Below the pieces are notes generated by a model, which did not search any database, had not been told where the DNA came from, and was given only the letters and a program-made list of their open reading frames with translations. The position numbers were made by a program, and so were the translations under genes. A DNA stretch of 64,000 nt from Desulfitobacterium hafniense DCB-2 (GTDB lineage Bacteria; Bacillota; Desulfitobacteriia; Desulfitobacteriales; Desulfitobacteriaceae). Positions 1 to 8,702 of the stretch are shown here, one piece after another (position 1 is the stretch's first letter; each line of letters starts with the position of its first letter). Location of the stretch: NCBI RefSeq assembly GCF_000021925.1, contig NC_011830.1:2949001-3013000 (forward strand), read 5' to 3'.

Positions 1-53
1 CATAGAATGCTACTTTTGTTCAGAGTTTTTTCAGGATTATGAAAATACTATTT

Positions 54-812
54 TTAGTTAATAGCAACAGCTTCAAAAGTAATGACATCTTTAACATTTG
101 ATGGATACTGTCCAAATTTATAATCTGAAGAAATCACTATATCTTTAAACCCCGTGCTTTCAAGTATCAATTTAAATTCTTCCAGTCCATACCATCGTAA
201 CGGAAAGCGCTCTAATTCAGTTTGAATAAGCACTCCCTCACGCCATTTTTCATACCTGTTGTGAGAAACAGTATATTGATTTATATAGTCAACTTCCACG
301 ACTTTACTTTCTAAAGTAATTAGATCACCATTAGAACAGACCCATGTTCTTGTAGAAACCGTACCTGTAGAAAAATCTGTCTGCATTAATATATCAATAA
401 TTAATCGTCCTCCGGTACATAAATGCTTATGGAAATTCTGCAATGCCCTTATTGAGTCCGCTCTTTGGTGCAGCAGCAGGAACGTTCCCGCTGGAACTAT
501 AATTGCATCATATCTCGTATCCTGTATAAAAGATTCCATCTTCGCTTCAAAAAGCTTAGGATTAAGACCCTTTTTTCTGCAATTGTCACGGCATATATTC
601 AGCATGTCTTTCGAACTGTCAAATCCATCTACTTTAAATCCTTTTTCTAAAAGTGGAACCAGCACACGGCCAGTTCCAGTTGCAGGCTCAAGAATATGCC
701 CCCTGCACAAGTTTAATCTATCAATGTAAAATTCCACATCTCTAAAAGAATGATCTATGGGTTTATCTATATCATATACCTCTGAAGATAATCTGCCATA
801 ATAACTTAACAT
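54..812 (-). CDS. Class I SAM-dependent methyltransferase
   Basis: The 252-aa protein has a Rossmann-type SAM site: motif I LEPATGTGR at residues 41-49, followed by a strand ending in the acidic VDGFD around 61-65, as in small-molecule methyltransferases of the Methyltransf_25/11 type. The substrate cannot be read from sequence. The start ATG is preceded by AAAGG at suitable spacing. It lies in the AT-rich first 3.3 kb, next to a disrupted AraC/GyrI-type regulator on the same strand that may once have controlled it (inference). Confidence 0.85.
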   Translation of the reverse strand: MLSYYGRLSSEVYDIDKPIDHSFRDVEFYIDRLNLCRGHILEPATGTGRVLVPLLEKGFKVDGFDSSKDMLNICRDNCRKKGLNPKLFEAKMESFIQDTRYDAIIVPAGTFLLLHQRADSIRALQNFHKHLCTGGRLIIDILMQTDFSTGTVSTRTWVCSNGDLITLESKVVEVDYINQYTVSHNRYEKWREGVLIQTELERFPLRWYGLEEFKLILESTGFKDIVISSDYKFGQYPSNVKDVITFEAVAIN

Positions 813-850
813 ATTTTAGCGCCTTTCGTTCTTTGTTTATTCTAAACTTT

Positions 851-1164
851 TTACTTTATTCCACTTCTAATGGGAATATAAATATCCATAACGGTATCTT
901 TTCTGTGATGACAGCGTTCATCGTAGAATTCAAAATCAATTTTACTTTCATCGTAAATATACTCACTACCTTTAAACCAATCTTCAAAAATATATTTCCA
1001 TGTCCTTGCAATAATCTCTGCAAACTCTATTTGTTTTTTGTCATTTGAAGTATCCACAGGAACCGTTGTAAAAACTGCATACTCGGCCTCCGGAACCTCT
1101 ACTGTCAGCATATCTTCCTCTACCTTTGAAAAGTCATCAACAATTACACCTAAAAGATATATTA
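851..1164 (-). pseudogene. 3' fragment of an AraC/GyrI-type regulator gene cut by an IS4 element
   Basis: This piece encodes the C-terminal half of a GyrI-like effector-binding domain, ending DIYIPIRSGIK. It is the continuation of the reading frame at 2674-3258. Removing the IS (1165-2673) and one copy of the 8-bp duplication ATATATTA joins the two parts in frame through GNVIYLLGVIVDD, giving 297 codons including the stop, a normal length for AraC-plus-GyrI proteins. On its own the fragment has no good ribosome-binding site, so it is probably not expressed. Confidence 0.85.
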
Positions 1165-1177
1165 CTCAACTTTCGCA
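1165..1177. repeat. Left terminal inverted repeat of the IS4 element
   Basis: This 13-bp sequence is the exact reverse complement of 2661-2673. The transposase stop codon (TGA, 1166-1168 on the minus strand) lies inside it. The target duplication copy ATATATTA adjoins it at 1157-1164. Confidence 0.95.
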
Positions 1178-2518
1178 CCCCAGTTGAGGGAATAGAGCCT
1201 TGATATAACTGGGTAATGCAGCAATCCACTTTTGTAATTGACTGAGTGATTCGTTATTCTCTGGTTTATTGGGTAGTAGATTAAGAACAAACGTCATTAA
1301 CTGACGTAGTGCTGTTTTCAAGTCTAAATCCATAACCTCATCAGCAAAAAGATAAAAGAGTCCCCCAAGAGAGCGTTCATCATTGTTTTCTCTTCGTTCC
1401 CACTCCAGGATGAGGTAACGGGTAAAGACTATGGTTGTGTGACTAACCATCATATCGAAGGATCGGCCCTGAAATTCAGTTCCTAGCTTCAAATGCGATT
1501 TGGCCATTTTGAAAAACGTTTCGATACTCCAACGCATCCCGTAAATTCTTACGACTTCAGTAGTTTCTAAGGAAAGATCGGTGGTTAAGATCGCTAACCA
1601 CTCTCTTCGGTTGTTTCGATTCTGGACGAAAACAACTTTTAAAGCTAAGCCTGAAGGGGTATGAACACGCACTGAACCCAGTATTTCTGCTTTCGGGTTC
1701 TTTGGGACTCTCGCGTAGAGCTCTCGTAAACTGAGTGATTTTCCTTCAAAGAGATAACGCTGCTTAAGTTCTTTAACCATTCCAATAACGTGAAGCTCCT
1801 TATCCCTTAGCTTTTGCAAAAGTGGAGCATGGGTAAACCAACTATCCATTAGGACGTAATCCGCTGAGAATCCGGCTTTGAGAGCTCGTTCAAGCATTTG
1901 AACCACGGTGTCCGGTTTAGGGCTCATCGCTTCCAGGCGACGCTTATAGCCTACGGAGCGTTTGTCTAAGTCCTCTCTCATTTCACAAAGACGATTTTTA
2001 GCTTTTGCAGAACTCATCAATGTAAAATCAAGGGGTGCGAAGCTGAACCCGTCAGACCAGCCCAAGGTTAGTAAGGTGTAACCGCGAACAAAGCGGCCCG
2101 AAACATGGTCAAACACTCGGGCTAAGAGTTCAACTTTCTTGCTTCGTTCGCGCTCCATTACAGAATCATCTACGATAAAAACACGGATACGCTGCGCAGA
2201 GGTGAGCTTTTCAAAGCGTCCGACCATCTTGAGGCTGAGTAACTGGTAAAAACGCCTCCAGTTATACCGAGAGTCATTGAGAAACCGATAAACAACATCT
2301 TTACCTGGAAGAGATTCTGCCCGGCTTCCTTCTAACAGCCGAAACAGATTTCGACCTTGAAAAACGAGTTGGAAAATGATTTGGAAGACAACGAAGCTTG
2401 AAACCCCATAGGACTTGCGGATCCCAGCGGCTCGAAGCAGCTGACTAAGCTTAAGGGAAGAAAAAATTAAAGAAAGCTGATTTTGATGCTGTTCAGGCAG
2501 AGAGTTGTGTTGTAACAT
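1166..2518 (-). CDS. IS4-family DDE transposase
   Basis: The 450-aa transposase has the first catalytic Asp in FIVDDSVME, the second in VLMDSWFTH, and the third acidic residue in the classic IS4 signature Y-(2)-R-(3)-E-(6)-K, seen as YGMRWSIETFFKMAK. The ATG at 2518 is chosen because AAAGGTG precedes it by 9 nt; a GTG four codons upstream overlaps that site. The frame is full length, and its stop codon lies within the left inverted repeat. It catalyses transposition of the surrounding 1,509-bp element. Confidence 0.95.
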   Translation of the reverse strand: MLQHNSLPEQHQNQLSLIFSSLKLSQLLRAAGIRKSYGVSSFVVFQIIFQLVFQGRNLFRLLEGSRAESLPGKDVVYRFLNDSRYNWRRFYQLLSLKMVGRFEKLTSAQRIRVFIVDDSVMERERSKKVELLARVFDHVSGRFVRGYTLLTLGWSDGFSFAPLDFTLMSSAKAKNRLCEMREDLDKRSVGYKRRLEAMSPKPDTVVQMLERALKAGFSADYVLMDSWFTHAPLLQKLRDKELHVIGMVKELKQRYLFEGKSLSLRELYARVPKNPKAEILGSVRVHTPSGLALKVVFVQNRNNRREWLAILTTDLSLETTEVVRIYGMRWSIETFFKMAKSHLKLGTEFQGRSFDMMVSHTTIVFTRYLILEWERRENNDERSLGGLFYLFADEVMDLDLKTALRQLMTFVLNLLPNKPENNESLSQLQKWIAALPSYIKALFPQLGCES

Positions 2519-2660
2519 GGAGATACGCACCTTTCTGTTTTGGAAATTATGGTTGTTTGGTCACTTCCATTTTACCAATTCGAAAGGTGTTTTTCTGTCA
2601 ATGAACAAAATATTTTTAGCCTAATCCAGTAGTAGACTGAGTTTGAACAGATTTTCGCGC

Positions 2661-2673
2661 TGCGAAAGTTGAG
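2661..2673. repeat. Right terminal inverted repeat of the IS4 element
   Basis: The sequence TGCGAAAGTTGAG mirrors the left end perfectly over 13 bp. It is followed at 2674-2681 by the second copy of the target duplication ATATATTA. Confidence 0.95.
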
Positions 2674-3258
2674 ATATATTACATTTCCATCTTCAGATAA
2701 CGGAACACACAAGCCCACTTCACCATGTTCAGCCGGATTTAAAATTTTGTACATTTTGCTTTCTAAATTTTTACCTTCATAATTGCTCCAGTAAGATGCA
2801 ATATCTTTTGTATAAGTAACCCCGGTAATATTGGTTTTGATTCCATAACCGGCAACTTTAAATGCAGGTCTTTTAACCATAACAGGCTTCATAATATAGC
2901 CGCCAATTTCAAATGTTGTTTTTGTATCAGCATATTGAGGCATCCGCATCATATACTGTGTGGGACTATAACCATAAGCTTTACGAAAAGCTTTAGCAAA
3001 TCCGCTGGGTGTTTCAAATCCATAATCAAAAGCAATATCAATAATTTTTCTGCCCTTGAATAATTCTGTTGCTGCTAAAGCTAACCTGCGTCCTCGTATG
3101 TATTCCATAACAGATATACCCTTACATAGACTAAAAACTCTGCAAAAATGGTAAAGAGAATACCCTGATTGATTAGCGATTTCTTCAATAGTAATATCTT
3201 CTTTTATATGGTTTTCAATGAATTCAATACATTTTTCAATTTCTTTCCTATAATTCAA
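2674..3258 (-). pseudogene. 5' fragment of an AraC/GyrI-type regulator gene (HTH intact)
   Basis: The fragment carries the two-helix AraC DNA-binding domain at its N terminus (ITIEEIANQSGYSLYHFCRVF, then IIDIAFDYGFETPSGFAKAFRKAYGYSPTQY, roughly residues 25-105) and the first half of a GyrI-like ligand-binding domain. The TTG at 3258 is preceded by AGGTG at 7 nt; an ATG at 3285 has a poorer site. The frame runs into the IS and would end after about 31 IS-encoded residues. Such a product would keep the DNA-binding domain but lose most of the effector domain, so residual constitutive activity is possible (inference). Confidence 0.85.
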
Positions 3259-3375
3259 TGCCCAGCACCTGTGCCTTTCTCCCATAGGATTGCTTTATTA
3301 TAACAGTAATATATAAAAGAAGCTGTTCCCGTTTTGCTAAGTATGAATACCCAACGATTTATTCCAGAATTGGGT

Positions 3376-3408
3376 AAAAAAATAGACACCTCATTTTTGA
3401 AGTGTCTA
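3376..3408 (-). terminator. Intrinsic terminator after the M23 peptidase gene
   Basis: Read on the minus strand, an 11-bp stem (TAGACACTTCA/TGAGGTGTCTA with one G-U pair) is followed by seven T. It lies 35 bp past the stop of the M23 peptidase gene. It also marks the end of the AT-rich IS-bearing block. Confidence 0.85.
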
Positions 3409-3442
3409 CCTTTTACATATTAGTTCGATTTTTACACTATTT

Positions 3443-4891
3443 TTACGGTAAATAGTTAAGAGGATTGACTGTATCGCCATTAATGATCACTTCAAAGTGC
3501 AAATGAGGTCCTGTTGAACGGCCGGTTGAGCCCACAAGGCCTATGGACTCCCCTTTGCTTATTTGTTGTCCATTGGAAACGCTTACTTTGGAGGCGTGGG
3601 CATAACGGGTAGCCACACCATTGCCATGATCGATAAGAATCATATTGCCATAGCCGCCGCTCCAGCCCACCGAGGATACTGTGCCGCCGGCTGCAGCCAC
3701 AAAAGGCTGTCCTGTATCGCCGCCAATATCCAAACCGGTATGAAAACTTCCCCAGCGGTAGCCGTAATAGGAATTAAGCCCTCCTCTGAGAGGCCAACCC
3801 AAGCCGCTGACTTTGCCGCTTCCCCGGGAAAGGGCCACATTGGCCGATGCGTAGGTGGGTCCTTTGGCAATAACTTGAGTCACCGGCTGTTGGATGATTT
3901 TTTCTTCCAACACTACTTTTTCTATGTTCTTGCCGTTTTCCTGAACATAGGAATAGGTGACTTTTTTGCTGCCATCGCTTCCCTCCTGGCGAACCACTGA
4001 AGAACCGCTGGGCAAACTATAATCGGTTTTCGATTCAACATCAAAGGGAATCGTCTCGGTACCGGTATAGATTCCCTTACTTACTACGGTGAGATAAGGG
4101 GTCACTTTGACCAAGTTTATTTTTTCACCAACCTGAAGAGTCTTATCTTCATCCATACCCGGGTTCCCGGCCAATACTTCCTTGGTCAGCATATCGTTTT
4201 TGCGGGCGATTAGCCACCAGGAGTCATTGGGTTGAACCACATACTCTGTTCTGGCTTCATGTCCTTTCCTTAAGGTTTCCAGAACCATCTCCGGCGAACT
4301 AAATTCCGCCTGCTGCACTTCCACAGGCTGAGAAGAAATCAGTTCTTTGAATTCTACGGAAGTGATGGTATTATTCTCACTGGGTTTGGCATAGATTTCT
4401 TGATAAGCTTGGAGAATCTTCTGGAAATCGTCTTCACTGGGCAGGATTGCTATAGGAGCATCTTCGATAGAAAATTGCACTCCTTCAAAATATGTACTTA
4501 TTAAATTGTTCAGCTTAGCTTCTGTTACAGAGTTCTCCTGAAGAGTCCCTTTCCTGATCCGCGTGTCCTGGAACTCGATTTGATCATGAGTCTTTGCAAC
4601 AAGATCTGAGGAATCCCCTTGGGAAACAAGGATGGAATCCACCAATTGTTTGCCTGCGTCCGGGGATGCTACATACCCAATTTCCTGACCATTAAGCATC
4701 AGTGCGGCTGCCGTGGTTGTCTGGCTGTAATAAAGGCCGCCACCTAATACTACCATCAGTCCCATCACCCCAAGGACGATTTTGGGAAATTCCCAAGCTA
4801 CCTTTGACTCAGAAAACCTTCCCAACACCTTAGTCAGGTTCTCTTTTATGCTCTGACTAATACCGTCTAAGCCCCCTTTCCAATTGGACAA
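3443..4891 (-). CDS. M23 peptidase with LysM and G5 domains, membrane anchored
   Basis: The 482-aa cell-wall protein has a membrane segment near residues 37-57, then a LysM-like module near 215-262 (YVVQPNDSWWLIARKN), a G5 domain near 265-340, and a C-terminal M23 metalloendopeptidase with HTGLD and HLHFE zinc-site motifs. It would cut peptidoglycan cross-bridges outside the membrane, as SpoIIQ/LytM-type enzymes do. The start is a TTG with a weak ribosome-binding site and is uncertain. The catalytic motifs are complete, so an active enzyme is expected. Confidence 0.9.
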   Translation of the reverse strand: MSNWKGGLDGISQSIKENLTKVLGRFSESKVAWEFPKIVLGVMGLMVVLGGGLYYSQTTTAAALMLNGQEIGYVASPDAGKQLVDSILVSQGDSSDLVAKTHDQIEFQDTRIRKGTLQENSVTEAKLNNLISTYFEGVQFSIEDAPIAILPSEDDFQKILQAYQEIYAKPSENNTITSVEFKELISSQPVEVQQAEFSSPEMVLETLRKGHEARTEYVVQPNDSWWLIARKNDMLTKEVLAGNPGMDEDKTLQVGEKINLVKVTPYLTVVSKGIYTGTETIPFDVESKTDYSLPSGSSVVRQEGSDGSKKVTYSYVQENGKNIEKVVLEEKIIQQPVTQVIAKGPTYASANVALSRGSGKVSGLGWPLRGGLNSYYGYRWGSFHTGLDIGGDTGQPFVAAAGGTVSSVGWSGGYGNMILIDHGNGVATRYAHASKVSVSNGQQISKGESIGLVGSTGRSTGPHLHFEVIINGDTVNPLNYLP

Positions 4892-4983
4892 GTCTCATTA
4901 AATATTATATCATAGAATCGCCACGATTAAAGAAAATTATCTTGCCCTTGGCTGAGGGTTGAAAAGAAAAAGGAGTTACAACC

Positions 4984-5157
4984 ATGGAAATCAATACTCT
5001 TATTGAGCGCATTAATGAGCTTTCACGGAAGCAGAGAACAATTGGCTTGGAAGAATGGGAAAAAGCTGAGCAGGAAGCTCTTCGGCAGGAATATCTGGGC
5101 TTTATTCGCGGCCAGGTCATTGATAGTCTCAGTCAGGTAAAGGTTGAAAAATCCTAA
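4984..5157 (+). CDS. DUF896 family small protein
   Basis: The 57-aa protein begins MEINTLIERINELSRKQR, with the conserved RINELSRK...LTEEE-like region and a second helix rich in E/R/Q, typical of the DUF896 (YnzC-like) family. It is preceded by AAGGAG at about 10 nt from the ATG. The biochemical role is unknown; the family folds as a small helical hairpin. It is transcribed away from the M23 peptidase gene, from a gap of about 90 bp. Confidence 0.85.
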   Translation: MEINTLIERINELSRKQRTIGLEEWEKAEQEALRQEYLGFIRGQVIDSLSQVKVEKS

Positions 5158-5196
5158 GCGGACCGGATTGTTTTTTCTCGCCGGCGTATGATAAAT

Positions 5197-5245
5197 CCTC
5201 AAGCAAGCATACTAATTCTAAACACATGATTATGCTTTCTTGAGG
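5197..5245 (+). promoter_or_regulatory. Leader hairpin that covers the ribosome-binding site of the next gene
   Basis: CCTCAAGCAAGCATA (5197-5211) pairs with TATGCTTTCTTGAGG (5231-5245), 14 of 15 positions, around a 19-nt loop. The 3' arm runs into the Shine-Dalgarno AGGAGG at 5243-5248. In the mRNA this would mask translation initiation of the 87-aa protein. The effect on expression is inferred. Confidence 0.55.
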
Positions 5246-5256
5246 AGGGATTGTCT

Positions 5257-5520
5257 TTGCCGGAACGAGTCATGAAATATGGTGGAGTAAAATTTCGTAA
5301 TCTTGTGCCTCCAGTCAAAATCAACCGCTTTGTTAATCAGCTGGCTCCCGATCAAAAGGACTCACTCTTTGAAATCGCCGGGGAATTGAGCGATGCAGGG
5401 ATGATTGAAATACTGAATGAACGCACACAAAGCACCATCGATCAGGATACCGTGGATACCCAGACTCCCAATGCCGGAGTCAACACTGAAGAAGTGCAGG
5501 AAAGCAATCGACATCTATAG
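5257..5520 (+). CDS. Hypothetical protein, 87 aa
   Basis: I do not recognise this family. The N-terminal two thirds is compact and mixed (PERVMKYGGVKFRNLVPP, then a helix-prone QLAPDQKDSLFEIAGEL). The C-terminal 30 residues are polar, rich in T, D, Q and N, and probably disordered. No signal or membrane segment is seen. The TTG at 5257 sits 8 nt after AGGAGG; a TTG two codons earlier is too close. A hairpin overlaps the ribosome-binding site, which suggests translational control. Confidence 0.6.
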   Translation: MPERVMKYGGVKFRNLVPPVKINRFVNQLAPDQKDSLFEIAGELSDAGMIEILNERTQSTIDQDTVDTQTPNAGVNTEEVQESNRHL

Positions 5521-5561
5521 TAACCGACATCTATCCAACAGGAAGCCTTTCCAGATCAACG

Positions 5562-5661
5562 ATGCTCCCTCCAGGTCAGCTGTTTGACAAAGCAGCGGCC
5601 TTGAGGGAGCATTTGTATAGATTGCCTGATTTGAGTTGTAGATTACCTGGTTTGAGTTGCT
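5562..5661. other. Convergent intergenic hairpin and 21-bp direct repeat
   Basis: An imperfect stem (ATGCTCCCTC at 5562-5571 with GAGGGAGCAT at 5603-5612) lies between the convergent 87-aa gene and pyk. It has no strong T-run and may serve as a weak two-way terminator. It is followed by two adjacent 21-bp imperfect direct repeats (5620-5640 and 5641-5661). Nothing else is seen here. Confidence 0.45.
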
Positions 5662-5670
5662 GCGACCTGA

Positions 5671-7404
5671 CTAGATAATACTGACGGTGCCCTCATAGAC
5701 CACACCTGCCAAAGCATCCACAGTCAGCACTTGCCCATCCTTAACCTTCATCAGCACATCGGCGGCACCGACAATAGCCGGAATGCCATAGTTTAAGGCG
5801 GCTATCGCCCCATGGGAGGTGAGTCCCCCTTCTTCCACCAGAATTGCCCCGGCTTTGGCGATTAAGGGGATCAGCTCTTTATCGGTATAAGGCGCTACCA
5901 GGATATCTCCTTTTTGGAAAAGCTCCAAAGCAGCCGAAGTGGCTATCCGTGCCGTTCCGGAATAAGCTTTGCGGCCAATCCCCGTTCCTTTCGCGATCAC
6001 ATCCCCGATGACCTGAACTTTGATGATATTGGTGGTCCCTACTTTACCAACGGGAACCCCTGCGGTAATGACAACCACATCACCGGTCTTGATCAGGTGA
6101 TGGGAAATCGCTTCATTCACAGAAACAGATAAAAGCTGATCCGTGCCTAAGCTCTCGGGAATCAGCAAAGGATAAATTCCCCAGGTCAAAGAGAGTTGGC
6201 GGGCTACATGAACAAAAGGTGTGGCAGCAATAATCAGGGAGGTGGGACGGTACTTGGAGATCATGCGGGCCGTCAACCCGGAATGAGTAGGAGTAAGAAT
6301 AGCGGCCGCCTCCAGATCTCTGGCTACGGTATAGCTGGCATGACTGATGGCTTCGGCAATATTGATATGGGGGTCATAAATCTTCCGCGGTTCATAATGT
6401 TTTTCGATCTGCAGAGCTATCTTATTCATCATCTCCACAGCTTCTACCGGATACTGTCCGGCAGCCGTCTCCCCGGAAAGCATGATGGCATCGGTACCGT
6501 CTAAAATGGCATTAGCCACATCACTGGCTTCCGCCCGGGTCGGCCGCGGGTTGCGGATCATGGAATCCAGCATCTGTGTAGCCACGATGACGGGTTTACC
6601 CAGATGATGGCATTTTTCAATCATGTCCTTTTGATGAATGGGGACCTCTTCTACAGGCACCTCCACTCCCAGATCCCCGCGGGCTACCATCAGACCGTCG
6701 GCAACCTCCAGGATCTCATCTAAATGCTCGATACCTTCGCGGTTTTCAATCTTAGCGATAATCTTGACATTGGCCCCTTCTTCCTCAACCAAACGCCTTA
6801 CGGCCAAAATATCGGCAGCCTTGCGGGCAAAAGAAGCAGCAATAAAGTCGATTCCTTCCCTTAAGCCAAAGATGATATCATCACGATCTTTTTCCGTAAT
6901 CGCCGGCAGCTGAATCGGAACACCTGGCACATTGACCCCTTTTTTCGATTTAAGAACTCCGCCATTTTGGATTTTGGTGATGATCTTTCCTTCCTCACTG
7001 GCAATGACTTCAAGGTCGATGAGACCATCATCAAGAAGGATATGCGTACCCTGATGAACCTCCTGCCAAAGCTGAAGGTAGGTTATACCCACCCGCTCTG
7101 CGGACCCCAGAGTCGATAGATCGGTATCAAGAATAAAGGTATCACCGCTGTTTAATTGAACTCCCTCCTCCGGAACCGTTCCCGTTCTGATTTCCGGGCC
7201 TTTGGTATCCAGAAGAACCCCTAAATGAACACCGAGTTTCTGTGCTTCTTCTCTTAAGGTTCGTATCCGCTTGCCATGCTCACCATGGGTTCCATGAGAG
7301 AAATTTAAACGGGCTACATTCATGCCGGCCTTAAGTAATTGGCGAATCTTCTCATTGGATTCACTGGACGGTCCGATGGTACATACTATTTTGGTGCGGC
7401 GCAT
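5671..7404 (-). CDS. pyk: Pyruvate kinase with C-terminal PEP-utilizer domain
   Basis: The 577-aa enzyme converts PEP and ADP to pyruvate and ATP. The TIM-barrel core starts RRTKIVCTIGPSSES and carries KIIAKIENREG (catalytic Lys), MVARGDLGVE and the substrate loop ATQMLDSM. Residues of about 475-577 add the phosphohistidine-type domain with GGLTSHGAIAAL, found in the long pyruvate kinases of Bacillus and Clostridia. A good GGAGG-type site lies near the start. gap follows upstream on the same strand after 100 bp, so the two may form a glycolytic unit. Confidence 0.97.
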   Translation of the reverse strand: MRRTKIVCTIGPSSESNEKIRQLLKAGMNVARLNFSHGTHGEHGKRIRTLREEAQKLGVHLGVLLDTKGPEIRTGTVPEEGVQLNSGDTFILDTDLSTLGSAERVGITYLQLWQEVHQGTHILLDDGLIDLEVIASEEGKIITKIQNGGVLKSKKGVNVPGVPIQLPAITEKDRDDIIFGLREGIDFIAASFARKAADILAVRRLVEEEGANVKIIAKIENREGIEHLDEILEVADGLMVARGDLGVEVPVEEVPIHQKDMIEKCHHLGKPVIVATQMLDSMIRNPRPTRAEASDVANAILDGTDAIMLSGETAAGQYPVEAVEMMNKIALQIEKHYEPRKIYDPHINIAEAISHASYTVARDLEAAAILTPTHSGLTARMISKYRPTSLIIAATPFVHVARQLSLTWGIYPLLIPESLGTDQLLSVSVNEAISHHLIKTGDVVVITAGVPVGKVGTTNIIKVQVIGDVIAKGTGIGRKAYSGTARIATSAALELFQKGDILVAPYTDKELIPLIAKAGAILVEEGGLTSHGAIAALNYGIPAIVGAADVLMKVKDGQVLTVDALAGVVYEGTVSII

Positions 7405-7505
7405 AGATTACCTCCGTCGTTTATTTTGTAGAATGTTAGAAATCTGCTATAAAAAACCATACATTGAAAGTTTACTATTCTTTTCCACAAAAAGATAGAG
7501 GCTTC

Positions 7506-8516
7506 TTATAGTCCTTGGCCGGCGATGTATTCCACCAAGTCCACAATCCGATTGGAGTATCCCCACTCGTTGTCATACCAGGCCAGGACCTTGACCATGC
7601 GCTCTCCCAGCATCAGCGTAGACAACCCGTCAACAATGGCACTGTGAGGGTTGCCATTAAAGTCGTGGGAAACTAAAGGCAGCTCGGAATAAGCCAGGTA
7701 GCCTTTGAGGCTTCCCTCGGCGGCTTCCCTAAGTTTTTGATTTACTTCTTCTTTGGTGGTGGAACGGCTTAAATTAGCCACAAAATCAATAAGCGAGACA
7801 TTAGGGGTAGGAACCCTCACCGCTAATCCTTTGAGCTTGCCCTTTAAGTCGGGAAGCACCAGTTCCACCGCCTTGGTTGCTCCTGTGGTCGTAGGAATCA
7901 TCGATTCGTAGGCCGCCCGGGCCCGCCGCCAATCCTTATGCTCCAAATCCAGAATCCGCTGGTCATTGGTCACCGAATGGGTGGTGGTCATCATGCCCTG
8001 CTCGATCCCAAATTCTTCGAGTAAAACCTTGGCTAGGGGGGCCAAACCATTGGTGGTACAGGAGGCATTGGAGAGGATATGGTGCTCAGCGGGGTTATAG
8101 AGATGTTCGTTTACCCCCATCACAATCGTGATATCTTCGTGTTTTCCCGGAGCGGAAATGATCACCTTTTTCGCTCCGGCCTGGAGATGCAACGCCGCCT
8201 GCTCCCGCTTGGTAAAGCGCCCCGTAGCTTCAATCACCAGATCTACCCCCAGCTCCCGCCAGGGAAGTTTCCCAGGATCTTTTTCCGCCAAAAAAGCCAC
8301 CTTTTGGTCCAAAACTTCAAGGGTGTTTTCCTTGACCTCAACATCATAAGGCAGGATATCATGAATTGAATCATACTTGAATAAATGACCTAACAGATCC
8401 GGACTCCCCAGATCATTAACAGCAACAATGTCCAGGGAACTTTTTCGTTCCAGGATTGCCCGCATGGAAAGCCGACCGATTCGCCCAAAGCCGTTAATTG
8501 CAATTCGCACACTCAT
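7506..8516 (-). CDS. gap: Glyceraldehyde-3-phosphate dehydrogenase, NAD type (copy 1)
   Basis: The 336-aa enzyme has the Rossmann GFGRIGR motif at residues 9-15 and Asp35 in AVNDLG, the residue that favours NAD over NADP. The catalytic Cys is in SNASCTTNG; the usual Cys after CTTN is Gly here, which is tolerated because the nucleophile is the first Cys. The C-terminal WYDNEWGYSNR is conserved. It sits upstream of pyk on the same strand, consistent with the glycolytic (catabolic) form. A second, different gap is at 36814-37818. Confidence 0.95.
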   Translation of the reverse strand: MSVRIAINGFGRIGRLSMRAILERKSSLDIVAVNDLGSPDLLGHLFKYDSIHDILPYDVEVKENTLEVLDQKVAFLAEKDPGKLPWRELGVDLVIEATGRFTKREQAALHLQAGAKKVIISAPGKHEDITIVMGVNEHLYNPAEHHILSNASCTTNGLAPLAKVLLEEFGIEQGMMTTTHSVTNDQRILDLEHKDWRRARAAYESMIPTTTGATKAVELVLPDLKGKLKGLAVRVPTPNVSLIDFVANLSRSTTKEEVNQKLREAAEGSLKGYLAYSELPLVSHDFNGNPHSAIVDGLSTLMLGERMVKVLAWYDNEWGYSNRIVDLVEYIAGQGL

Positions 8517-8702
8517 TCAGGAAAACCCTCCTTAAAATCAACCTTATTAGCTTATGATTTGGCCAGATATTGGGATGTTTATGCTTCATATCCAAGTTAT
8601 AGTTCCCCGGCAGGGTAAAAAAATTGCACAGCCTGTTGCTCTGCATTAAAGTCTTCTCCCCTTATTTATAGAATACCTGATAAAGTGTTTATGGTCCAGA
8701 CT

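Larger units (their letters stand above)
1165..2673 (-). mobile_element. Complete IS4-family insertion sequence, 1,509 bp
   Basis: The element is bounded by perfect 13-bp terminal inverted repeats, CTCAACTTTCGCA at 1165-1177 and its complement at 2661-2673. It is flanked by identical 8-bp direct repeats ATATATTA at 1157-1164 and 2674-2681, the target-site duplication. It contains one transposase gene on the minus strand. Both ends are intact, so it is structurally complete and possibly active. The insertion splits an AraC/GyrI-type regulator gene. Confidence 0.95.

Noticed and set aside
3563..4000. Plus-strand frame of 145 codons opposite the M23 peptidase gene
   Set aside because: It is antisense to conserved catalytic motifs, has no family resemblance and no start signal.
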